Shown: piece after piece, positions 1-6,920 of the stretch
How positions within the stretch are numbered: position 1 is the stretch's first letter
How the letters are laid out: every line of letters begins with the position of its first letter
NCBI RefSeq assembly: GCF_963665245.1
Contig: NZ_OY762268.1
Span: 434,001-498,000, forward strand
Source of the DNA: an uncultured Paludibaculum sp.
GTDB lineage: Bacteria; Acidobacteriota; Terriglobia; Bryobacterales; Bryobacteraceae
Direction: 5' to 3'
DNA: 64,000 nucleotides
Notes under the pieces: generated by a model
Database searches by the model: none
What the model was told of the DNA's origin: nothing
The model's input: only the letters and a program-made list of their open reading frames with translations
Translations under genes and position numbers: made by a program

Positions 1-157
1 GTTGCTCGATCAGGAGATCCGGCTCCGTCTGGCTACGCCGCCCAAGAGAGTGACCCTGGTGCCCCAGAACAAACCCCTAGCCTTCCGTTTCGAGAATGGA
101 TACGCGGTTTGCCGTGTCGACCGGGTCATCGGCCACCAGGCGGTCTGTTTCGAATAA
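1..157 (+). CDS. C-terminal end of an unidentified protein (5' end outside window)
   Basis: An open frame enters from the left edge and stops with TAA at 155-157, leaving 51 residues ending in RVIGHQAVCFE. The peptide alternates hydrophobic and charged residues like a terminal beta-sandwich. Such tails occur at the end of some secreted glycoside hydrolases, but this is only an impression. The stop sits 14 bases before the next start, and the AAGGAG that serves that gene overlaps the stop, so the two are probably cotranscribed. The function cannot be assigned from this fragment. Confidence 0.55.
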   Translation, partial: LLDQEIRLRLATPPKRVTLVPQNKPLAFRFENGYAVCRVDRVIGHQAVCFE

Positions 158-171
158 GGAGCGCCCGACTC

Positions 172-1215
172 ATGCCCAAAACCATCCGCATCGCCATGTT
201 GGGCTCCGGCTTCGTGGCCGGCTTCTACATGCAGGGCCTGGCCAACGTCAACGGCCAGGAGGTGGTGGTCAATTTCTCCCTCGACAAGAAGCGGGCCAAG
301 AAGTTCGCCGCCGCCTGGAACATCCCCGAGCACACCACAAACCTCGCGACGCTCATCGAGCGCGACGACATCGACCTCTACATCATCGCGCTGCCCAACG
401 ACGCCCACATGACGGTGTCGGTGCTGCTGGCGCAGGCCGGCCGCAATCAGGTCTGCACCAAGCCTCTGGCGCGCAATCCCGAGGAGGCGGGCCGCATGCT
501 GAAGGCGGCCGCCGAGTCCGACAAGATGCACGGCTACGCCGAAACCGAGGTCTTCGCGCCGGCCGTCGTCAAGGCCCGCCAGACCATCGAGAGCGGCGGC
601 ATCGGCAAGGTGCTGTGGGTTCGTTCCCGAGAATCCCATTCGGGCCCGCACAGCGCCCACTTCTGGGACGTCGAGCGCACCGGCGGAGGCGCCATGAACG
701 ACCTCGCCTGCCACTGTATCGAAGCCGCGCGCTACTTCCACGGCAAGGACAACGCAATTGTCGAAGTAATGGCCTGGGGCGACACGCTGGTCCACAACAA
801 GAAGACCAAGGGCGAAGACAACGCCCTGCTGATCCTCAAGTTCAGCTCCGGCGGCATCGCCCATTGCGAGCTGAGCTGGACCTGCAAGGGTGGTCTTGAC
901 CTGCGCAACGAGATCCACGGCAGCGAGGGTTCCATCTTCACCGACGTCACGCGCGGCACCCCCATCACGTCATTCGTTTCACAGCCCGCCGGCTATGTTG
1001 TAGAGAAGGCCGATATCGACTTTGGCTGGACGCGCCCGCTGCCCGAAGAGGCGTTCGCTTACGGCTATCAAGCCGAGATGCGCCACTTCGTCGAATGCGT
1101 CCGCGACGGCACGGAGCCGCGCGAGACCTACGTGGACGGCTACGCTGTAAATTGCGTCCTGGATGCGGGCTATCAGTCCATGGCCTCAAAACGTTGGGTC
1201 AAGGTGCAGTACTAG
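172..1215 (+). CDS. Gfo/Idh/MocA-family NAD(P)-dependent oxidoreductase
   Basis: 347 residues, usual for this family of sugar and inositol dehydrogenases. The N-terminal Rossmann fold starts at residue 5 with IRIAMLGSGFVAGFY (dinucleotide loop). Near residue 100 is CTKPLARNPEEA, the counterpart of the family EKP motif with Thr in place of Glu. The C-terminal alpha/beta domain ends with the typical QAEMRHFVECVRDG helix. The start is the ATG at 172 because AAGGAG at 156-161 lies 10 bases upstream; upstream in-frame TTG codons have no such site. An SDR dehydrogenase follows 26 bases later, so the pair may oxidise the same sugar or polyol. The substrate cannot be read from the sequence. Confidence 0.93.
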   Translation: MPKTIRIAMLGSGFVAGFYMQGLANVNGQEVVVNFSLDKKRAKKFAAAWNIPEHTTNLATLIERDDIDLYIIALPNDAHMTVSVLLAQAGRNQVCTKPLARNPEEAGRMLKAAAESDKMHGYAETEVFAPAVVKARQTIESGGIGKVLWVRSRESHSGPHSAHFWDVERTGGGAMNDLACHCIEAARYFHGKDNAIVEVMAWGDTLVHNKKTKGEDNALLILKFSSGGIAHCELSWTCKGGLDLRNEIHGSEGSIFTDVTRGTPITSFVSQPAGYVVEKADIDFGWTRPLPEEAFAYGYQAEMRHFVECVRDGTEPRETYVDGYAVNCVLDAGYQSMASKRWVKVQY

Positions 1216-1241
1216 TTCGCCCCGGGGAAGAGAGGCTCAAG

Positions 1242-1997
1242 TTGGTTCTCGACGGCCAGGTCTGGCTCATCACGGGCGCTAGCGGCATGGGTGCGGCCAC
1301 CGCCCGCCTGGCCGCCATCTACGGCGCGAAGGTCTTTGTCTGCGGGTTGGAGGAATCCGATTGCCGCCAGCTCGCCGCGGAGTGCTGTGGAGGCTTCCAC
1401 TGCGGCGACCTCTCCAACCGCGCCGAGGCGGAAAAGGCCGTGGCGCGCTGCATTAGCGAACTGGGGCCTGTCGACGCTCTGTTCAACGTCGCGGGCATGA
1501 GTGGCCGCAAGTATGGCGACGGCCCTCTCCACCTGATCACCGACGATGGTTGGGAGCGCACCTTCGACATGAACCTCAAGACCATGTTCCACGTCTCCCG
1601 AACCGTGCTGCGCCGCATGTTGCCGCGCGGCCAGGGCGCGATTTTGAACATGACCTCGGTAGCCGCCTATGCGCCGGAACCGCACCACTTCGACACGCAC
1701 GCCTACGCCGCGGCCAAAGGCGCGGTCATCTCGATGACCAAAGCGATGGCGGCCTACTATGCGCCACACGGCATCCGTGTGAACGCCATAGCGCCCGGCT
1801 CGGTCCGCACTCCGATGAGTCTGCGGGCCCAAACGGACGAGCGCATCCTCCAGATGTTGAAGAGCAAGCAGCCGCTGGCAGGAACGTTCATAGAAGCCGA
1901 GGAAGTAGCGCGAGCGGCGGTATTCCTTCTGGGCCCAGGCTCGCAGATGATTACCGGACAGGTGCTGGGCGTGGATGCCGGGTGGGGCGTGTCGTGA
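1242..1997 (+). CDS. SDR-family short-chain dehydrogenase/reductase
   Basis: 251 residues, a classical-length SDR. The coenzyme loop is GASGMGAA near residue 12, the NNAG motif appears as NVAG near residue 83, and the catalytic set is Ser in MTSVAAYA with a downstream YAAAK. The C-terminus DAGWG is the usual cap. No ATG fits; TTG at 1242 is preceded by AGAGG at 1231-1235 with a 6-base gap and starts right before the first beta-strand. It probably acts with the preceding oxidoreductase on a sugar or polyol, but the substrate is unknown. Its last codons and stop are included in the tandem duplication just downstream. Confidence 0.88.
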   Translation: MVLDGQVWLITGASGMGAATARLAAIYGAKVFVCGLEESDCRQLAAECCGGFHCGDLSNRAEAEKAVARCISELGPVDALFNVAGMSGRKYGDGPLHLITDDGWERTFDMNLKTMFHVSRTVLRRMLPRGQGAILNMTSVAAYAPEPHHFDTHAYAAAKGAVISMTKAMAAYYAPHGIRVNAIAPGSVRTPMSLRAQTDERILQMLKSKQPLAGTFIEAEEVARAAVFLLGPGSQMITGQVLGVDAGWGVS

Positions 1998-1999
1998 AG

Positions 2000-2114
2000 A
2001 GCTGTCAGCTTTCAGCCGCCGACGCTGCGGACCAGACCACTCTGAGGCCTACAAGAACACAAACTCCAAATCCAAAGCTGACGGCTGATCGCTGATGGCT
2101 GACGGCTGATAGCT
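2000..2114. repeat. GCTGANN heptamer element, copy A
   Basis: The right part is five consecutive 7-base units of GCTGANN (GCTGACG, GCTGATC, GCTGATG, GCTGACG, GCTGATA) ending in GCT at 2114. The left part at 2000-2018 carries the same heptamers in reverse orientation (GCTGTCAGCTTTCAGC). The element is therefore an imperfect inverted repeat around a 60-base centre, with a MITE-like or hairpin layout. No open frame is present. Confidence 0.75.
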
Positions 2115-2132
2115 AGGAAGCCCCGCGACTCC

Positions 2133-2174
2133 TCACAGCTTCCGCACCACCCCCTGAATCACCAGATCCGCCCT
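2133..2174 (-). pseudogene. Orphan 3' end of lexA
   Basis: On the minus strand this encodes ADLVIQGVVRKL followed by TGA. It matches the last codons of the intact lexA (ADLVIQGVVRTVVRKL) except for a 12-base deletion removing TVVR or the equivalent repeat. It has no upstream coding sequence and is part of duplication copy 1, so it is a non-functional remnant. Confidence 0.85.
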
Positions 2175-2189
2175 CAAGTGTCGTGAAGA

Positions 2190-2317
2190 GCGGTCAGCCG
2201 TCAGCGTTCAGCTTTCAGCCGCCGACGCTGCGGACCAGACCATTCTAGGGCCTACAAGGACACAAACTCGAAATCCGAACCTGACGGCTGACCGCTGATT
2301 GCTGACGGCTGATAGCT
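2190..2317. repeat. GCTGANN heptamer element, copy B
   Basis: Second copy of the element inside duplication copy 2. The left arm GGTCAGCCGTCAGCGTTCAGCT is heptamers in reverse orientation, one unit longer than in copy A. The right arm at about 2281-2317 is GCTGACC, GCTGATT, GCTGACG, GCTGATA, GCT. The arm-centre-arm layout is the same. Confidence 0.72.
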
Positions 2318-2337
2318 AGGAAGCCCCACGACTCCCC

Positions 2338-2958
2338 TCACAGCTTCCGCACCACCGTCCGCACCACTCCTTGAATCACCAGATCCGCTCTCGGATGCAG
2401 CTCAGGATACTCAACGTTTTCCGCCTGCAGAAACCACCGGCCCTTTACTCGCACCAGCCGCTTCAGCGTGCTCTCGCCATCAATGAGGGCCGCCACAATC
2501 TGCCCCGCGGACGGTGACGGCGAAGGCTCAATCACCACCATGTCGCCGTTGAGAATCCCCGCGTCCTTCATCGACTCGCCGCGCACCTTCAGCAGGAAAC
2601 AGCCCTCGCGCGGCTTGAAGCCCAGCATCGTCTCGTCGAACACCGCCGTCGACTCGGCCGCCGACACCTGGTACTCCTGAGGCAGCCCGGCCGGGATGTG
2701 TCCATAGACCGGCAGAGTGTGGAGCAACTCGGAGGACATCTGTTTCTCCGCCACCACCTCGATACGGCGCGACCCCACTCGGTCTGCCATCCGGATGGCG
2801 CCTTTCGCCTCCAGCGCCGCCAGATGCCCCGCCACGCCGTTGGGGCTCCGGATATCGAAATGCCGTTGGATCTCCGGGATTGACGGCGAACACCCATTCT
2901 CCCGGCGGAACGCCACAATGTAATCGTAGATCTCACGCTGTCTGTCAGTGAGACTCAT
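2338..2958 (-). CDS. lexA: LexA, SOS-response repressor/autoprotease
   Basis: 206 residues. The N-terminal winged helix covers residues 1-65 (LTDRQREIYDYI; SPSIPEIQRHFDIRSPNGVAGHLAALEAKGAI). The cleavage site is Ala90-Gly91 in HIPAGLP, the catalytic serine is Ser129 in RGESMKDAGI and the general-base lysine is Lys166 in DGESTLKRL. The Ser-Lys spacing of 37 equals that of E. coli LexA. On RecA activation the protein should cut itself and release SOS promoters. The ATG at 2958 is chosen because the upstream sequence is promoter and operator, not coding. There is no room for a ribosome binding site, so translation is probably leaderless. The 3' end lies in a tandem duplication. Confidence 0.96.
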   Translation of the reverse strand: MSLTDRQREIYDYIVAFRRENGCSPSIPEIQRHFDIRSPNGVAGHLAALEAKGAIRMADRVGSRRIEVVAEKQMSSELLHTLPVYGHIPAGLPQEYQVSAAESTAVFDETMLGFKPREGCFLLKVRGESMKDAGILNGDMVVIEPSPSPSAGQIVAALIDGESTLKRLVRVKGRWFLQAENVEYPELHPRADLVIQGVVRTVVRKL

Positions 2959-2993
2959 AGTGTAATTGTTTACACTTTGCGTTCGGCTGTCAA
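2959..2993 (-). promoter_or_regulatory. lexA promoter with overlapping LexA-type operator
   Basis: Reading the minus strand there is a perfect -35 TTGACA (2988-2993), a 17-base spacer, and a -10-like AACAAT (2965-2970). Over the -10 lies the perfect inverted repeat AGTGTAAACAATTACACT (2959-2976; 7-base arms, 4-base centre), which ends at the base before the ATG. The predicted transcription start coincides with the ATG, implying a leaderless message repressed by LexA at its own -10. The operator sequence is a proposal; the LexA box of this lineage is not known to me. Confidence 0.7.
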
Positions 2994-3045
2994 GCCCCGA
3001 ACCTAACTCTACGGCGAATAGCTTATGGAGGCGGGCTGGCCTTGG

Positions 3046-3089
3046 CAGATGTGGTTCATGGCCGTACGATGATCGACGATCCACATCTG
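3046..3089 (-). terminator. Hairpin after the nucleoside operon (possible terminator)
   Basis: A perfect 9-base inverted repeat, CAGATGTGG at 3046-3054 and CCACATCTG at 3081-3089, separated by 26 bases, lies just past the stop of the amidohydrolase gene (minus strand) and before the lexA promoter. There is no T-tract, so it is not a standard intrinsic terminator. Confidence 0.4.
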
Positions 3090-3095
3090 ACCAGT

Positions 3096-4478
3096 CTACT
3101 TCAGCGACGCATCCACCTTGTCGCGCAGCATCTTCGCTTCCCGCCGGATCGCCAGCGGATTCAACGTCAGGGGCTTGCGGTTCTCCACCGTGGCTTTGCC
3201 TTCAATCACCACATCCTGCACATCGCTCGCCTTCAGGCTGTAGACCAGCATCGAGTACACGTCATGCATCGGCCAGCCATTGGGCGCGTCGGTCGAAACG
3301 GTGATGAGGTCGGCCCGCTTGCCCGGTTCCAGCGACCCGATCTCCTTGTCCATGCCCAGCGCCTGCGCCCCGGCGATGGTCGCCATGGCAAAGGCCTGGG
3401 TCGCCGGCAGCACGGTGGGGTCTTGAGACGACACCTTGGCCAGCTTGGACGCCAGGTCCATCTCCTCAAACATGTCAAAGTCGTTGTTCGAGCCCGCCGG
3501 CCCATCGGTGCCCAGCCCCACCGGGATGCTGGTCCGCAGCATGCCCATGATATTAGCCGTGCCGCTGCCCAGCTTCATATTGCTGGAAGGGCAATGGGCG
3601 ATGCCGACAGAGTGGCGCTTCAGGGCCAGGATGTCGTTTGCCCGTGTCCATACCTCATGCGCGAATAGCGTGCGGCCGTCCATCGCGCCCAGCGACTCCA
3701 GGTAGGCAGTGGGCGTCATGTTGTGGTTCGCACCGCCGGAGTCTATGTTCTCCTTCTGTGTCTCCGACACGTGCGTAATGAACAGCGTCTGGTATTTATT
3801 CGCCAGCGCCCGCGCCGCCTTTAGCGTCTGGGCCGAGTTCGTATAGATGGCGTGTGGAGCCACGGCCGGCACAATCAACGGGTCGTTCTTGAACCGCTCG
3901 AGGAACTTCTCGGTCCCCGCCAGCGCCAACTCCGGGGTCTTGTAGTCCGGGGCGGGGAAGCCGATGATCGTCTGCCCCAGTACCCCGCGCATACCGGCCT
4001 TCTTCGTCTCCTCGGCCACGGCGTCTTCGAAATAGTACATATCGACGTAGGTGGTCGTGCCGCCCAACATCATCTCGAGCACGGCCAGCCGCGTGCCCGC
4101 GCGCACAAACTGCTCGTTGACGTTCTTGCCTTCGGCCGGAAAGATGAACTTTTCCAGCCATTTCTGCAGCGCCATGTCGTCGGCAATCCCCCGCAGCAAC
4201 GACATCGCCGCGTGAGTGTGAGTGTTGATCAGCCCCGGCGTCAGTATGGCGTCGGGCCGGTCGATCCGCTTCGCCGATCGATACTGTTTGTCGATTTCGG
4301 CTTTTGGACCCACAGCGAGAATCCGCCCCTTGGCAATGGCCACGGCGCCGTTGACGATCACATGCCGTTGCGCGTCCATCGTCACCACTCGGCCGGCCGA
4401 CACGATCAGGTCGGCGGGCGCGGCGGAGAGCAGGGAACAGAAAAGAAGAGAGAGGCTAATCGAGGAAAGTCGCATCAA
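3096..4478 (-). CDS. Exported amidohydrolase of the TRZ/ATZ (SAH/MTA/cytosine deaminase-like) family
   Basis: 460 residues. Metal ligands follow the subtype pattern: HTHAAM after LTPGLIN (beta-strand 1), His in ITHVSET, His in IAHCPSSNMKLGSG, and Asp in GLGTDGPAGSNND. This arrangement is typical of S-adenosylhomocysteine/methylthioadenosine, guanine and chlorohydrolase-type deaminases. The start MMRLSSISLSLLFCSLLSAAPADL looks like a signal peptide, unusual because family members are mostly cytoplasmic. The start overlaps the end of cdd by about 20 bases, indicating translational coupling. As the last gene of a nucleoside-salvage operon it may deaminate a base or nucleoside outside the membrane. 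The substrate is not determinable here. Confidence 0.88.
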   Translation of the reverse strand: MMRLSSISLSLLFCSLLSAAPADLIVSAGRVVTMDAQRHVIVNGAVAIAKGRILAVGPKAEIDKQYRSAKRIDRPDAILTPGLINTHTHAAMSLLRGIADDMALQKWLEKFIFPAEGKNVNEQFVRAGTRLAVLEMMLGGTTTYVDMYYFEDAVAEETKKAGMRGVLGQTIIGFPAPDYKTPELALAGTEKFLERFKNDPLIVPAVAPHAIYTNSAQTLKAARALANKYQTLFITHVSETQKENIDSGGANHNMTPTAYLESLGAMDGRTLFAHEVWTRANDILALKRHSVGIAHCPSSNMKLGSGTANIMGMLRTSIPVGLGTDGPAGSNNDFDMFEEMDLASKLAKVSSQDPTVLPATQAFAMATIAGAQALGMDKEIGSLEPGKRADLITVSTDAPNGWPMHDVYSMLVYSLKASDVQDVVIEGKATVENRKPLTLNPLAIRREAKMLRDKVDASLK

Positions 4479-4848
4479 AAGCTCGCGGTAGCAGGTCGCG
4501 CAGACGGCAGGTCTCCGTCGCGCCCCCCAGGTTGAACAGAATCACTTCCAGGTCGCCGCACAGATCCCACAACACCTGGCGGCAGGCGCCGCACGGAGGT
4601 GTCAGCTTCTCTGTGTCGGCCACCACGGCAATGCGCGTGAAGCGCTTGGCGCCTTCGGCCACGGCGCGGAAGATTGCCGTGCGCTCGGCGCACATCGTCA
4701 GTCCGTAGGACGAATTCTCGACATTGCATCCGCCGAAGATGCGGCCATCCTGCGCTTCCATCGCCGCGCCCACCAGGAAGTTGGAAAACGGAGCATGGGC
4801 TCGCAGACGGGCCTGCAGGGCGGTTTCTCTCAGTGCGTCCAGTTCCAT
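4456..4848 (-). CDS. cdd: Cytidine deaminase (homotetrameric type)
   Basis: 130 residues, the size of the short tetrameric class. The zinc site is complete: Cys53 and Glu55 in MCAERTAIF, Cys86 and Cys89 in PPCGACRQVL; the nucleoside-binding GCNVENSSYG is at residues 40-49. It converts cytidine and deoxycytidine to uridine and deoxyuridine in the cytoplasm, feeding the pyrimidine phosphorylase of the same operon. It lies 11 bases after punA and its 3' end overlaps the amidohydrolase start. Assignment is firm. Confidence 0.96.
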   Translation of the reverse strand: MELDALRETALQARLRAHAPFSNFLVGAAMEAQDGRIFGGCNVENSSYGLTMCAERTAIFRAVAEGAKRFTRIAVVADTEKLTPPCGACRQVLWDLCGDLEVILFNLGGATETCRLRDLLPRAFDATFLD

Positions 4849-4859
4849 GGTGTGTGGCT

Positions 4860-5660
4860 CTACTCCGATTTGAGCAGATTCGTCAGCAGCGTGATGAGCT
4901 GACCGGCCGACGCGATCCCGGTCTCCAGCACTTCCTGGTGACTCAGTTCCTTCTGCATGCCCGCCGCCATGTTTGTCACGGTCGAGATGGCCAGCACCCG
5001 AATCCCCATGTGATTGGCCACAATCGTCTCGGGTACGGTCGACATGCCTGCGAGATCCGCGCCGATCGTCCGCAGGTAGCGGATCTCCGCCGGCGTCTCG
5101 AAGCTCGGCCCCAACAGCGCCGCATACACGCCTTCACCCAGGGCAATACCGGATTGCGCCGCCACCGCCTTCAGCTTCGCCAGCAGTTCCGGGCAGTACG
5201 CGCGCGACATGTCCGGAAACCGCGGACCCAACTCGGCGTCGTTCGCCCCTGTGAGCGGGTTCGAGCCCTGCAGGTTCAGATGGTCGGTGATCGCCACCAG
5301 CAGGCCGCGGTGGTAGGCCGGGTTGATGCCACCCGCTGCATTCGTCAGAATCAGGCGCTTCAAGCCCAGCAGCCCCAGCACGCGCACACCGAAGGTCACC
5401 TGTTGTGGCGTCCAGCCCTCGTAGAGGTGTACACGGCCGCTCATCACTGTCACCGCTGTTGCGCCAGCCTTGCCCACGATCAGCTTGCCCGCGTGGCCCT
5501 GCACCGTGGGCACGGGCCAATGGGGGATGTCCTTGTACTCGATCTCCACTCGCTCTGTCAGCGCATCCGCAAAGGCCGCCTGCGCGCTCCCCAGCACCAC
5601 CGCCGTTTCGGGCCATTGCGCCAGCTTCGATTTCAGGAAACCCGCGGCCTCGCGGATCAC
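4860..5660 (-). CDS. punA: Purine nucleoside phosphorylase
   Basis: 266 residues from GTG at 5660, the length of the trimeric PNP/MTAP family. Recognisable parts are VVLGSAQ (usually GSGLG, phosphate loop), MSGRVHLYEGW with the phosphate-binding RxHxYEG, TNAAGGINP, and LLGPSFETPAEIRYLRTIGADLAGMSTVPE. It phosphorolyses purine nucleosides to base and (deoxy)ribose-1-phosphate. The start is fixed by a GTGA overlap with the transporter stop (5657-5660); longer in-frame starts would lie inside the transporter gene. The Gly-to-Ala change in the first loop (GSAQA) is slightly unusual. Confidence 0.93.
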   Translation of the reverse strand: MIREAAGFLKSKLAQWPETAVVLGSAQAAFADALTERVEIEYKDIPHWPVPTVQGHAGKLIVGKAGATAVTVMSGRVHLYEGWTPQQVTFGVRVLGLLGLKRLILTNAAGGINPAYHRGLLVAITDHLNLQGSNPLTGANDAELGPRFPDMSRAYCPELLAKLKAVAAQSGIALGEGVYAALLGPSFETPAEIRYLRTIGADLAGMSTVPETIVANHMGIRVLAISTVTNMAAGMQKELSHQEVLETGIASAGQLITLLTNLLKSE

Positions 5661-6874
5661 AGCAGCACCCCCGCGATGCAAGCCGACATGAAGTTCGCCA
5701 GCGTACCAGCCATCATCGCTTTCAGGCCCATGCGCGCCAGATCCGACTTGCGGCTGGGCGCCAACGCGCCGATGCCGCCAATCTGAATGGCAATGGAGCT
5801 GAAGTTGGCGAAGCCGCACAAGGCGAAAGTCGCAATCACGAACGACCGCGGATCCAACGTGCTCTTCAATTCACCCAGGCGTAGGAAGGCAATAAACTCG
5901 TTCAGCACCATACGCGTGCCCAACATGTCGCCCACCGAGGAAGCATCCTTCCAGCTCACGCCCAGCAGCCAGGCGATGGGTGCGAAGATGATGCCGAACA
6001 ACTTCTGCAGCGACTCCGGAATCCATCCCGCAATGGAATGCAGCCAGCTCATGCCGCCGTTCACCAGCGCGATCAGGGAGATGAACGCGATCAGCATGCC
6101 GCCGATGTTCAGCGCCAACTGCAGGCCGTCACCGGCGCCGCGCGCCGCCGCGTCAATCACGTTGACGCCGGGCCTTTCGATCTCCACCTTCACATCGCCT
6201 TCGGTCTCGGGATGGCCGGTCTCCGGCACCAGCATCTTTGCCAGCAGCAGCGTCGCCGGAGCGGTCATGATCACCGCCGTCAGCAGGTGCTTGATATCGA
6301 CGCCGGCGATCTTCACATAGGCCGCCATTACGGCGCCCGACACGTGGGCCATGCCGCAGGTCATCACCGTGAACAATTCAGAGGGCGTCAAGTTGGCCAG
6401 GAACGGCCGGATGGTCAGCGGAGCCTCCGTCTGGCCCATGAAGATGCTCGCCGCGACATTGGTCGACTCCGCGCCGGAGCAGCGCATCACGCGGTGCATC
6501 CCCCACGCCATGCCCTTGATCACCACCTGCATCACGCCAAAGTAGTAGAGGATCGAGAACAGGCTGGCGATGAAGATCACGATCGGCAGCACCTGGAACG
6601 CAAAAACGACCCCAAAGGGGCCGCTCTTGATGCCTAATGGTCCAAACAGGAAGTTGCTGCCCTGTTCCGCATATTCCAGCAGTGCGTTCACCGCCACGCT
6701 GGCTGCCTGAAAGATCCTGCCGACGTCTGTCTTCAACACCAGGAACGCGAAGCTGAATTGCAGCCCGAGTCCCCACAGCAACAACCGGGGCTTAATGGCT
6801 TTCCGGTCCGTCGAAATCAAGTAGCAGAGGGCCAGGATGGCGATCAGGCCCAACACTCCCGTGAAGCGGTCCAT
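5657..6874 (-). CDS. Concentrative nucleoside transporter (CNT/NupC family)
   Basis: 405 residues with about ten hydrophobic segments. N-terminal helices include LLLWGLGLQFSFAFLVLKT, followed by the family gate FGPLG..FAFQVLPIVIFIASLFSILYYFGVMQ. MGQTEAPLTIRPFL near residue 150 is the CNT nucleoside-binding signature (GQTEAPL), and the C-terminal part contains ALCGFANFSSIAIQIGG. It imports nucleosides with H+ or Na+. ATG at 6874 is preferred; a TTG three codons earlier is possible. It lies between deoA and punA, supplying their substrates. Confidence 0.94.
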   Translation of the reverse strand: MDRFTGVLGLIAILALCYLISTDRKAIKPRLLLWGLGLQFSFAFLVLKTDVGRIFQAASVAVNALLEYAEQGSNFLFGPLGIKSGPFGVVFAFQVLPIVIFIASLFSILYYFGVMQVVIKGMAWGMHRVMRCSGAESTNVAASIFMGQTEAPLTIRPFLANLTPSELFTVMTCGMAHVSGAVMAAYVKIAGVDIKHLLTAVIMTAPATLLLAKMLVPETGHPETEGDVKVEIERPGVNVIDAAARGAGDGLQLALNIGGMLIAFISLIALVNGGMSWLHSIAGWIPESLQKLFGIIFAPIAWLLGVSWKDASSVGDMLGTRMVLNEFIAFLRLGELKSTLDPRSFVIATFALCGFANFSSIAIQIGGIGALAPSRKSDLARMGLKAMMAGTLANFMSACIAGVLL

Positions 6875-6920
6875 CGTGTGCAACGGCCCCAGCGGCCGGC
6901 CCTCTCTTGTTTGAACTTCT

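Larger units (their letters stand above)
1989..2391. repeat. Tandem duplication of the SDR-lexA junction (two diverged copies)
   Basis: Copy 1 spans about 1989-2177 and copy 2 about 2178-2391. Both begin GTGTCGTGAAGAGC, which are the last SDR codons plus stop, and both run through a heptamer-rich element, the shared run GCCGCCGACGCTGCGGACCA, CCTACAAG-A-ACACAAACTC, and TAGCTAGGAAGCCCC. Both end in the 3' end of lexA. Copy 2 joins the working lexA. The copies differ by scattered substitutions and small indels, including a 12-base loss in the copy 1 lexA tail. This accounts for the whole 340-base gap between the SDR stop and the lexA stop; no gene is seen in it. Confidence 0.9.

Noticed and set aside
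2000..2320. CRISPR array
   Set aside because: Repeats are 7-base units without spacers and in both orientations; no cas gene is near.
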